The notes under the pieces: model-generated
Databases searched by the model: none
Told to the model about the DNA's origin: nothing
What the model saw: the letters and a program-made list of their open reading frames with translations, nothing else
Translations under genes and position numbers: made by a program
Assembly: GCF_029227915.1 (NCBI RefSeq)
Contig: NC_079882.1
Span: forward strand, 1,674,001-1,738,000
DNA: 64,000 nt
From: Hydractinia symbiolongicarpus
Lineage: Eukaryota > Cnidaria > Hydrozoa > Anthoathecata > Hydractiniidae
Direction of reading: 5' to 3'
In this document: positions 11,301 to 22,380 of the stretch, one piece after another
Layout: every line of letters begins with the position of its first letter
Numbering within the stretch: the stretch's first letter is position 1

Positions 11301-12244
11301 CAATTTAGTCCCACAGTCAATCGTTTCACTGTTAAAAGCGATGCAACCCAGTAATATGAGAAAAATATCGCTAAATACATGTTGGTACGAATATGTGACC
11401 CAACCGTTGTAACTCAAACAGACTGACACCGTTAGAAAGTCATTGAAATGTAGTTTTTGAAACTGTCGCTATTTCTTCAGCGCGCGATAACGGATAGGAT
11501 TGGTCCCACAGTAAAAAATGATTTAGTTATCTAAATTCTTAAATGAGGCGCTACCACAGCGCCCAGTGTAATCGCTGAGTTCCGGCAATCATGTCAAATT
11601 AAAAAGAATGTTATTTCTTGGAGTCCAATTGTCTCACTTATAACATTTATCAGGTCATAGACCAAAATCTGTTCAATTTAGTCCCACAGTCAATCGTTTC
11701 ACTGTTAAAAGCGATGCAACCAAGTAATATGAGAAAAATATCGCTAAATACATGTTGGTACGAATATGTGACCAAACCGTTGTAACTCAAACAGACTGAC
11801 ACCGTTAGAAAGTCAATGAAATGTAGTTTTTGAAACTGTCGCTATTTCTTCAGCGCGCGATAACGGATAGGATTGGTGCCACAGTAAAGAATGATTTATT
11901 TATTTAAATTCTTAAATGACGCGCTACCACAGCGCCCAGTGTAATCGGTGAGTTCCGGCAATCATGTCAAATTAAAAAGAATGTTATTTCTTGGAGCCCA
12001 CTTGTCTCACTTATAACATTTATCAGGTCATAGACCAAAATCAGTTCAATTTAGTCCCACAGTCAATCGTTTCACTGTTAAAAGCGATGCAACCAAGTAA
12101 TATGAGAAAAATATCGCTAAATACATGTTGGTACGAATATGTGACCCAACTGTCGTAACTCAAACGGACTGACACCGTTAGAAAGTCAATGAAATGTAGT
12201 TTTTGAAACTATCGCTATTTCTTCAGCGCGCGATAACGGATAGG
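8380..12244. repeat. Scrambled HOR stretch with chimeric monomers
   Basis: Between the t units at 8380 and 12245 lie ten full monomers instead of four: p 8518, q/p 8890, q/p 9263, q 9636, r 10008, s/p 10381, q 10754, r 11126, s 11499 and u 11872. The 8890 and 9263 monomers begin as q and switch to p in the shared TTATAA(G)GTCACAG block. The 10381 monomer begins as s and switches to p within the CCCACAGTCAATCGTTTCACT block. The stretch 9636-10753 recurs 1118 bp later at 10754-11871 until the s/p switch. This is a small amplification made by repeated out-of-register exchange. Confidence 0.88.
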
Positions 12245-15200
12245 ATTGGTCCCACAGTAAAAATGATTTATTTATCTAAATTCTTAAATAAAGCGCTATC
12301 ACAGCGCCCAGTGTAATCGCTGAGTTCCGGTAGTAGTTATTGAAACTGTCGCTATTTCTTCAGCGCGCGATAACGGATAGGATTTGTGCCACAGTAAAGA
12401 ATGATTTATTTATCTAAATTCTTAAATGAAGCGCAACCACAGCGCCCAGTGTTATGGCTGAGTCCCGGCAATCACGTCAAATTAAGAAGAATGTCATTTC
12501 TTGGAGTCTAATTGTCTCACTTTCACATTTATAAGGTCACAGTCCATAATCAGTTCAATTAAGTCCCACAGTCAATCGTTTCACTATTAGAAGCCATACA
12601 ACCTAGTAATATCTGAAAAATATCAAGAAATACATGTTGGTACGAATATATGACTCATCCGTTGTCTCTCAACCGGATTGATACTGTAAGAAAGTCAAGG
12701 AAATGTAGTTTTTGAAACTGTCGCTCTTTCTTCAGCGCGTGATAACGGCTAGGATTGGACCCACAGTAAAGAATGAATTATTTAGCTAAATTTTTAAATG
12801 AAGCGCTACCATAGCGCCCAATGTAATCGCTGAGTTCCGGCAATCATGTCAAATTAAAAAGAATGTTATTTCTTGGAGTCCACTTGTCTCACTTATAACA
12901 TTTATAAGGTCACAGACTAAAATCAGTTCAATTTAGTTCCACAGTCAATCGTTTCACTGTTAAAAGCGATGCAACCGCGTAATATGAAAAAAATATCGCT
13001 AAATACATGTTGGTACGAATATGTGACCCAACCGTTGTAACTCAAACGGACTGCACCGTTAGAAAGTCAATGAAATGTAGTTTTTGAAACTGTCGCTATT
13101 TCTTCAGCGCGCGATAACGTCTAGGATTGGTCCCACAGTAAAAAAATGACTTTTTAATCTTAATTCTTAAATGAAGCGCTATCACAGCGCCAAGTGTAAT
13201 GGCTGAGTTCCGTCAATCACGTCAAATTAGAAAGAATGTTATTTCCTGGGTCCACTTGTCTCACTTATAACATTTATCAGGTCACAGACCAAAATCAGTT
13301 CAATTTAGTCCCACAGTCAATCGTTTCACTGTTAAAAGCGATGCAACCCAGTAAAATGAGAAAAATATCGCTAAATACTTGTTGGTACGAATATGTGACC
13401 CAACCGTTGTAACTCAAACAGACTGACACCGTTAGAAAGTCATTGAAATGTAGTTTTTGAAACTGTCGCTATTTCTTCAGCGCGCGATAACGGATAGGAT
13501 TGGTCCCACAGTAAAGAATGATTTAGTTATCTGAATTCTTAAATGAGGCGCTACCACAGCGCCCAGTGTAATCGCTGAGTTCTGGCAATCATGTCAAATT
13601 AAAAAGAATGTTATTTCTTGGAGCCCACTTGTCTCACTTATAACATTTATCAGGTCACAGACCAAAATCAGTTCAATTTAGTCCCACAGTCAATCGTTTC
13701 ACTGTTAAAAGCGATGCAACCGAGTAATATGAGAAAAATATCGCTAAATACATGTTGGTACGAATATGTGACCAAACCGTTGTAACTCAAACAGACTGAC
13801 ACCGTTAGAAAGTCAATGAAATGTAGTTTTTGAAACTGTCGCTATTTCTTCAGCGCGCGATAACGGATAGGATTGGTGCCACAGTAAAGAATGATTTATT
13901 TATTTAAATTCTTAAATGACGCGCTACCACAGCGCCCAGTGTAATCGGTGAGTTCCGGCAATCATGTCAAATTAAAAAGAATGTTATTTCTTGGAGCCCA
14001 CTTGTCTCACTTATAACATTTATCAGGTCATAGACCAAAATCAGTTCAATTTAGTCCCACAGTCAATCGTTTCACTGTTAAAAGCGATGCAACCAAGTAA
14101 TATGAGAAAAATATCGCTAAATACATGTTGGTACGAATATGTGACCCAACTGTCGTAACTCAAACGGACTGACACCGTTAGAAAGTCAATGAAATGTAGT
14201 TTTTGAAACTATCGCTATTTCTTCAGCGCGCGATAACGGATAGGATTGGTCCCACAGTAAAAATGATTTATTTATCTAAATTCTTAAATAAAGCGCTATC
14301 ACAGCGCCCAGTGTAATCGCTGAGTTCCGGTAGTAGTTATTGAAACTGTCGCTATTTCTTCAGCGCGCGATAACGGATAGGATTTGTGCCACAGTAAAGA
14401 ATGATTTATTTATCTAAATTCTTAAATGAAGCGCAACCACAGCGCCCAGTGTTATGGCTGAGTCCCGGCAATCACGTCAAATTAAGAAGAATGTCATTTC
14501 TTGGAGTCTAATTGTCTCACTTTCACATTTATAAGGTCACAGTCCATAATCAGTTCAATTAAGTCCCACAGTCAATCGTTTCACTATTAGAAGCCATACA
14601 ACCTAGTAATATCTGAAAAATATCAAGAAATACATGTTGGTACGAATATATGACTCATCCGTTGTCTCTCAACCGGATTGATACTGTAAGAAAGTCAAGG
14701 AAATGTAGTTTTTGAAACTGTCGCTCTTTCTTCAGCGCGTGATAACGGCTAGGATTGGACCCACAGTAAAGAATGAATTATTTAGCTAAATTTTTAAATG
14801 AAGCGCTACCATAGCGCCCAATGTAATCGCTGAGTTCCGGCAATCATGTCAAATTAAAAAGAATGTTATTTCTTGGAGTCCACTTGTCTCACTTATAACA
14901 TTTATAAGGTCACAGACTAAAATCAGTTCAATTTAGTTCCACAGTCAATCGTTTCACTGTTAAAAGCGATGCAACCGCGTAATATGAAAAAAATATCGCT
15001 AAATACATGTTGGTACGAATATGTGACCCAACCGTTGTAACTCAAACGGACTGCACCGTTAGAAAGTCAATGAAATGTAGTTTTTGAAACTGTCGCTATT
15101 TCTTCAGCGCGCGATAACGTCTAGGATTGGTCCCACAGTAAAAAAATGACTTTTTAATCTTAATTCTTAAATGAAGCGCTATCACAGCGCCAAGTGTAAT

Positions 15201-15773
15201 GGCTGAGTTCCGTCAATCACGTCAAATTAGAAAGAATGTTATTTCCTGGGTCCACTTGTCTCACTTATAACATTTATCAGGTCACAGACCAAAATCAGTT
15301 CAATTTAGTCCCACAGTCAATCGTTTCACTGTTAAAAGCGATGCAACCCAGTAAAATGAGAAAAATATCGCTAAATACTTGTTGGTACGAATATGTGACC
15401 CAACCGTTGTAACTCAAACAGACTGACACCGTTAGAAAGTCATTGAAATGTAGTTTTTGAAACTGTCGCTATTTCTTCAGCGCGCGATAACGGATAGGAT
15501 TGGTCCCACAGTAAAGAATGATTTAGTTATCTGAATTCTTAAATGAGGCGCTACCACAGCGCCCAGTGTAATCGCTGAGTTCTGGCAATCATGTCAAATT
15601 AAAAAGAATGTTATTTCTTGGAGCCCACTTGTCTCACTTATAACATTTATCAGGTCACAGACCAAAATCAGTTCAATTTAGTCCCACAGTCAATCGTTTC
15701 ACTGTTAAAAGCGATGCAACCGAGTAATATGAGAAAAATATCGCTAAATACATGTTGGTACGAATATGTGACC
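11723..15773. repeat. Exact-looking 2000 bp tandem duplication
   Basis: The sequence from about 11723 to 13773 repeats from about 13723 to 15773 at an offset of exactly 2000 bp. I found no difference in the lines I compared, including rare variants such as GATTTGTGCC, GTGTTATGGC, TTCTGGCAATC and ATTTCCTGGG. Left of 11723 the copies differ (ACCAAG against ACCGAG). Right of 13773 they differ again (ACCAAACC against ACCCAACTG). It is the youngest-looking event in the left half, or an assembly duplication. Confidence 0.85.
12245..14244. repeat. Expanded HOR, t-p-q-r-s-u, 2000 bp
   Basis: Unit starts are t 12245, p 12382, q 12754, r 13126, s 13499 and u 13872. Unit u begins ATTGGTGCC with GACGCGCTACC and ends ACCCAACTGTCG; here s ends ACCAAACCGTTG. 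In the 1628 bp HOR the last monomer has the s beginning with the u ending. The two HOR lengths are therefore related by one exchange between s and u. The t here is 137 bp because of a one-base loss in CAGTAAAAATG. Confidence 0.92.
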
Positions 15774-15871
15774 CAACTGTCGTAACTCAAACGGACTGAC
15801 ACCGTTAGAAAGTCAATGAAATGTAGTTTTTGAAACTATCGCTATTTCTTCAGCGCGCGATAACGGATAGG
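14245..15871. repeat. HOR copy, t-p-q-r-s, 1627 bp
   Basis: Unit starts are t 14245 (137 bp), p 14382, q 14754, r 15126 and s 15499. All but the last 100 bp is the second half of the 2000 bp duplication. The s unit ends ACCCAACTGTCG and leads directly into the next t, so this copy shows the s/u fusion that separates the 1628 bp form from the 2000 bp form. Confidence 0.92.
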
Positions 15872-17126
15872 ATTGGTCCCACAGTAAAGAATGATTTATT
15901 TATCTAAATTCTTAAATAAAGCGCTATCACAGCGCCCAGTGTAATCGCTGAGTTCCGGTAGTAGTTATTGAAACTGTCGCTATTTCTTCAGCGCGCGATA
16001 ACGGATAGGATTGGTCCCACAGTAAAGAATGATTTATTTATCTAAATTTTTAAATGAAGCGCTACCACAGCGCCCAGTGTAATGGCTGAGTCCCGGCAAT
16101 CACGTCAAATTAAGAAGAATGTCATTTCTTGGAGTCTAATTGTCTCACTTTCACATTAATAAGGTCACAGTCCATAATCAGTTCAATTAAGTCCCACAGT
16201 CAATCGTTTCACTATTAGAAGCCATACAACCTAGTAATATCTGAAAAATATCAAGAAATACATGTTGGTACGAATATGTGACTCAACCGTTGTCTCTCAA
16301 CCGGATTGATACTTTAAGAAAGTCAAGGAAATGTAGTTTTTGAAACTGTCGCTATTTCTTCAGCGCGTGATAACGGCTAGGATTGGACCCACAGTAAAGA
16401 ATGAATTATTTAGCTAAATTTTTAAATGAAGCGCTACCATAGCGCCCAATGTAATCGCTGAGTTCCGGCAATCATGTCAAATTAAAAAGAATGTTATTTC
16501 TTGGAGTCCACTTGTCTCACTTATAACATTTATAAGGTCACAGACTAAAATCAGTTCAATTTAGTTCCACAGTCAATCGTTTCACTGTTAAAAGCGATGC
16601 AACCGCGTAATATGAAAAAAATATCGCTAAATACATGTTGGTACGAATATGTGACCCAACCGTTGTAACTCAAACGGACTGCACCGTTAGAAAGTCAATG
16701 AAATGTAGTTTTTGAAACTGTCGCTATTTCTTCAGCGCGCGATAACGTCTAGGATTGGTCCCACAGTAAAAAAATGACTTTTTAATCTTAATTCTTAAAT
16801 GAAGCGCTATCACAGCGCCAAGTGTAATGGCTGAGTTCCGTCAATCACGTCAAATTAGAAAGAATGTTATTTCTTGGGTCCACTTGTCTCACTTATAACA
16901 TTTATCAGATCACAGACCAAAATCAGTTCAATTTAGTCCCACAGTCAATCGTTTCACTGTTAAAAGCGATGCAACCCAGTAATATGAGAAAAATATCGCT
17001 AAATACATGTTGGTACGAATATGTGACCCAACCGTTGTAACTCAAACAGACTGACACCGTTAGAAAGTCATTGAAATGTAGTTTTTGAAACTGTCGCTAT
17101 TTCTTCAGCGCGCGATAACGGATAGG
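15872..17126. repeat. HOR deletion variant, t-p-q-r, 1255 bp
   Basis: Unit starts are t 15872, p 16010, q 16382 and r 16754, followed directly by the next t at 17127. The s monomer is missing. The right end of r is joined to t through the shared GATAGGATTGGTCCCACAG region. The r unit here has AACCCAGTAATATGAG and TTTATCAGATCACAG, a subtype shared with 10008 and 18009. Confidence 0.92.
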
Positions 17127-19127
17127 ATTGGTCCCACAGTAAAGAATGATTTATTTATCTAAATTCTTAAATAAAGCGCTGACACAGCGCCCAGTGTAAT
17201 CGCTGAGTTCCGGTAGTAGTTATTGAAACTGTCGCTATTTCTTCAGCGCGCGATAACGGATAGGATTGGTCCCACAGTAAAGAATGATTTATTTATCTAA
17301 ATTTTTAAATGAAGCGCTACCACAGCGCCCAGTGTAATGGCTGAGTCCCGGCAATCACGTCAAATTAAGAAGAATGTCATTTCTTGGAGTCTAATTGTCT
17401 CACTTTCACATTTATAAGGTCACAGTCCATAATCAGTTCAATTAAGTCCCACAGTCAATCGTTTCACTATTAGAAGCCATACAACCTAGTAATATCTGAA
17501 AAATATCAAGAAATACATGTTGGTACGAATATGTGACTCAACCGTTGTCTCTCAACCGGATTGATACTGTAAGAAAGTCAAGGAAATGTAGTTTTTGAAA
17601 CTGTCGCTATTTCTTCAGCGCGTGATAACGGCTAGGATTGGACCCACAGTAAAGAATGAATTATTTAGCTAAATTTTTAAATGAAGCGCTACCATAGCGC
17701 CCAATGTAATCGCTGAGTTCCGGCAATCATGTCAAATTAAAAAGAATGTTATTTCTTGGAGTCCACTTGTCTCACTTATAACATTTATAAGGTCACAGAC
17801 TAAAATCAGTTCAATTTAGTTCCACAGTCAATCGTTTCACTGTTAAAAGCGATGCAACCGCGTAATATGAAAAAAATATCGCTAAATACATGTTGGTACG
17901 AATATGTGACCCAACCGTTGTAACTCAAACGGACTGCACCGTTAGAAAGTCAATGAAATGTAGTTTTTGAAAATGTTGCTATTTCTTCAGCGCGCGATAA
18001 CGTCTAGGATTGGTCCCACAGTAAAAAAATGACTTTTTAATCTTAATTCTTAAATGAAGCGCTATCACAGCGCCAAGTGTAATGGCTGAGTTCCGTCAAT
18101 CACGTCAAATTAGAAAGAATGTTATTTCTTGGGTCCACTTGTCTCACTTATAACATTTATCAGATCACAGACCAAAATCAGTTCAATTTAGTCCCACAGT
18201 CAATCGTTTCACTGTTAAAAGCGATGCAACCCAGTAATATGAGAAAAATATCGCTAAATACATGTTGGTACGAATATGTGACCCAACCGTTGTAACTCAA
18301 ACAGACTGACACCGTTAGAAAGTCATTGAAATGTAGTTTTTGAAACTGTCGCTATTTCTTCAGCGCGCGATAACGGATAGGATTGGTCCCACAGTAAAAA
18401 ATGATTTAGTTATCTAAATTCTTAAATGAGGCGCTACCACAGCGCCCAGTGTAATCGCTGAGTTCCGGCAATCATGTCAAATTAAAAAGAATGTTATTTC
18501 TTGGAGTCCAATTGTCTCACTTATAACATTTATCAGGTCATAGACCAAAATCAGTTCAATTTAGTCCCACAGTCAATCGTTTCACTGTTAAAAGCGATGC
18601 AACCAAGTAATATGAGAAAAATATCGCTAAATACATGTTGGTACGAATATGTGACCAAACCGTTGTAACTCAAACAGACTGACACCGTTAGAAAGTCAAT
18701 GAAATGTAGTTTTTGAAACTGTCGCTATTTCTTCAGCGCGCGATAACGGATAGGATTGGTGCCACAGTAAAGAATGATTTATTTATCTAAATTCTTAAAT
18801 GACGCGCTACCACAGCGCCCAGTGTAATCGCTGAGTTCCGGCAATCATGTCAAATTAAAAAGAATGTTATTTCTTGGAGCCCACTTGTCTCACTTATAAC
18901 ATTTATCAGGTCACAGACCAAAATCAGTTCAATTTAGTCCCAGAGTCAATCGTTTCACTGTTAAAAGCGATGCAACCGAGTAATATGAGAAAAATATCGC
19001 TAAATACATGTTGGTACGAATATGTGACCCAACTGTCGTAACTCAAACGGACTGACACCGTTAGAAAGTCAATGAAATGTAGTTTTTGAAACTATCGCTA
19101 TTTCTTCAGCGCGCGATAACGGATAGG
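17127..19127. repeat. Expanded HOR, t-p-q-r-s-u, 2001 bp
   Basis: Unit starts are t 17127 (138 bp, with a private GCGCTGACACAGC), p 17265, q 17637, r 18009, s 18382 and u 18755. Order and length match the 12245 copy, but the copy differs from it at scattered sites, for example CCCAGAGTCAATC in u and AAAATGTTGC at the end of q. It is not part of the exact 2000 bp duplication. Confidence 0.92.
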
Positions 19128-20009
19128 ATTGGTCCCACAGTAAAAATGATTTATTTATCTAAATTCTTAAATAAAGCGCTATCACAGCGCCCAGTGTAAT
19201 CGCTGAGTTCCGGTAGTAGTTATTGAAACTGTCGCTATTTCTTCAGCGCGCGATAACGGATAGGATTGGTGCCACAGGAAAGAATGATTTATTTATCTAA
19301 ATTCTTAAATGAAGCGCAACCACAGCGCCCAGTGTAATGGCTGAGTCCCGGCAATCACGTCAAATTAAGAAGAATGTCATTTCTTGGAGTCTAATTGTCT
19401 CACTTTCACATTTATAAGGTCACAGTCCATAATCAGTTCAATTAAGTCCCACAGTCAATCGTTTCACTATTAGAAGCCATACAACCTAGGAAAATCTGAA
19501 AAATATCAAGAAATACATGTTGGTACGAATATGTGACTCAACCGTTGTCTCTCAACCGGATTGATACTGTAAGAAAGTCAAGGAAATGTAGTTTTTGAAA
19601 CTGTCGCTATTTCTTCAGCGCGTGATAACGGCTAGGATTGGTGCCACAGTAAAGAATGATTTATTTATCTAAATTCTTAAATGACGCGCTACCACAGCGC
19701 CCAGTGTAATCGCTGAGTTCCGGCAATCATGTTAAATTAAAAAGAATGTTATTTCTTGGAGCCCACTTGTCTCACTTATAACATTTATCAGGTCACAGAC
19801 CAAAATCAGTTCAATTTAGTCCCAGAGTCAATCGTTTCACTGTTAAAAGCGATGCAACCGAGTAATATGAGAAAAATATCGCTAAATACATGTTGGTACG
19901 AATATGTGACCCAACTGTCGTAACTCAAACGGACTGACACCGTTAGAAAGTCAATGAAATGTAGTTTTTGAAACTATCGCTATTTCTTCAGCGCGCGATA
20001 ACGGATAGG
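19128..20009. repeat. HOR deletion variant, t-p-u, 882 bp
   Basis: Unit starts are t 19128, p 19265 and u 19637. Unit p ends with its usual CGTGATAACGGCTAGG and is followed immediately by u (ATTGGTGCCACAG, GACGCGCTACC), so q, r and s are missing. Its length nearly equals that of the 5869 variant, but its junction is different, so the two deletions are independent. The u at 19637 is nearly identical to that at 18755 and shares its CCCAGAGTCAATC variant. Confidence 0.91.
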
Positions 20010-20890
20010 ATTGGTCCCACAGTAAAAATGATTTATTTATCTAAATTCTTAAATAAAGCGCTATCACAGCGCCCAGTGTAATCGCTGAGTTCCGGTAGTA
20101 GTTATTGAAACTGTCGCTATTTCTTCAGCGCGCGATAACGGATAGGATTGGTGCCACAGTAAAGAATGATTTATTTATCTAAATTCTTAAATGAAGCGCA
20201 ACCACAGCGCCCAGTGTAATGGCTGAGTCCCGGCAATCACGTCAAATTAAGAAGAATGTCATTTCTTGGAGTCTAATTGTCTCACTTTCACATTTATAAG
20301 GTCACAGTCCATAATCAGTTCAATTAAGTCCCACAGTCAATCGTTTCACTATTAGAAGCCATACAACCTAGGAAAATCTGAAAAATATCAAGAAATACAT
20401 GTTGGTACGAATATGTGACTCAACCGTTGTCTCTCAACCGGATTGATACTGTAAGAAAGTCAAGGAAATGTAGTTTTTGAAACTGTCGCTATTTCTTCAG
20501 CGCGTGATAACGGCTAGGATTGGACCCACAGTAAAGAATGAATTATTTAGCTAAATTTTTAAATGAAGCGCTACCATAGCGCCCAATGTAATCGCTGAGT
20601 TCCGGCAATCATGTCAAATAAAAAAGAATGTTATTTCTTGGAGTCCACTTGTCTCACTTATAACATTTATAAGGTCACAGACTAAAATCAGTTCAATTTA
20701 GTTCCACAGTCAATCGTTTCACTGTTAAAAGCGATGCAACCGCGTAATATGAAAAAAATATCGCTAAATACATGTTGGTACGAATATGTGACCCAACCGT
20801 TGTAACTCAAATGAACTGCACTTCTAGAAAGTCAATGAAATGTAGTTTTTGAAACTATCGCTATTTCTTCAGCGCACGATAACAGTTAGG
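20010..20890. repeat. Last HOR fragment, t-p-q, right edge of the homogenised domain
   Basis: Unit starts are t 20010, p 20147 and q 20519. The q monomer carries CAAATAAAAAAG, also seen at 6473. After about 20805 it departs from q (AAATGAACTGCACTTCTAG, then GCGCACGATAACAG) and passes into the diverged monomers that follow. This is where the 2.6-20.5 kb HOR domain stops. Confidence 0.88.
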
Positions 20891-22380
20891 ATTGGTCCCA
20901 CAGTAAAGAATGATTTATTTATCTAAATTTTTAAATGAAGCGCTACCACAGCGCCCAGTGTAATGGCTGAGTTCCGGCAATCACGTCAAATTAAGAAGAA
21001 TGTTATTTCTTGGAGTCCAATTGTCTCACTTTCACATTTATAAGGTCACAGTCCATAATCAGTTCAATTAAGTCCCACAGTCAATCGTTTCATTGTTAAA
21101 AGCGATGCAAAGTAGTAATATCAGAAAAATATCGCTAAATACATGTTGGTACGAATATGTGACGTAACCGTTGTAACTGAAGCGAATTGATACCGTTACA
21201 AAGTCAATTAAATGTAGTTTTTGAAACTATCGCTATTTCTTCAGCGCGCAATAACGGATAGGATTGGTACCACAGTAAAGAATGATTTATTTCTCTAAAT
21301 TCTTAAATGAAGCGCTACCACAGCGCCCAGTGTAAACGCTGAGTTCCGGCAATCATGTCAAATTATTAAGAATGTTATTTCTTGGAGTCCACTTCTCTCA
21401 CTTATAACATTTATCAGGTCACAGACCAAAATCAGTTCAATTTAGTCCCACAGTCAATCGTTTCACTGTTAAAAGCGATGCAACCGAGTAATATGAGAAA
21501 AATATTGCTAAATACGTGTTGGTACGAATATGTGACGCAACCGTTGTAACTGAAGCGGATTGATACCATTAGAAAGTCAATGAAATGTAGTTATTGAAAC
21601 TGTCGCTATTTCTTCAGCGCGCGATAACGGATAGGATTGGTCCCACAGTAAAGAATGATTTATTTATCTAAATTTTTAAATGAAGCGCTACCATGGCGCC
21701 CAATGTAATCGCTGAGTTCTGGCAATCATGTCAAATTAAAAAGAATGTTATTTCTTGGAGTCCATTTGTCTCACTTATACCATTTATAAGGTCACAGACC
21801 AAAATCAGTTCAATTTAGTCCCACAGTCAATCGTTTCACTGTTAAGAGCGATGCAACCGAGTAATGTGAAAAAAATATCGCTAAATACCTGTTGGTACGA
21901 ATATGTGACCCAACCGTTGTAACTCAAACGGACTGCACCGTTAGAAAGTCAATGAAATGTAGTTTTGGAAACTGTCGCTATTTCTTCAGCGCGCGATAAC
22001 GTCTAGGATTGGTCCTACAGTAAAAAAATGACTTTTTTGATCTTAATTCTTAAATGAAGCGCTATCACAACGCCCAGTGTAATCGCTGAGTTCCGGCAAT
22101 CATGTCAAATTAAAAAGAATGTTATTTCTTGGAGTCCACTTGTCTCACTTTCACATTTATAAGGTCACAGTCCATAATCAGTCAATTTAGTCCCACAGTC
22201 AATCGTTTCACTGTTAAAAGCGATGCAACCGAGTAATATAAGAAGAATGTCGATAAATACATGTTGGTACGAATATGTGACGCAACCGTTGTAACTGAAG
22301 CGGACTGATACCATTAGAAAGTCAATGAAATGTAGTTATTGAAACTGTCGCTATTTCTTCAGCGCGCGATAACGGATAGG
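20891..22380. repeat. Four diverged full monomers
   Basis: Monomers start at 20891, 21263, 21636 and 22008, each 372-373 bp. They do not repeat one another in a fixed order and carry many private changes, such as GATGCAAAGTAGTAAT at 21106 and ACTTCTCTCAC at 21392. The 21263 and 22008 monomers end in TAGTTATTG, the subtype from which the right part of the truncated t unit must have come. Confidence 0.85.

Noticed and set aside
5869-20009. Insertions of foreign DNA to explain HOR length differences
   Set aside because: All length differences are whole-monomer gains or losses (1628, 2000, 1255, about 883 bp), and every base aligns with a monomer type, so unequal exchange is sufficient.
2613-20518. 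CRISPR-like array of regular repeats
   Set aside because: The spacing is regular, but the whole 373 bp unit is repeated. There are no unique spacers, no 25-40 bp repeat/spacer alternation and no cas genes.
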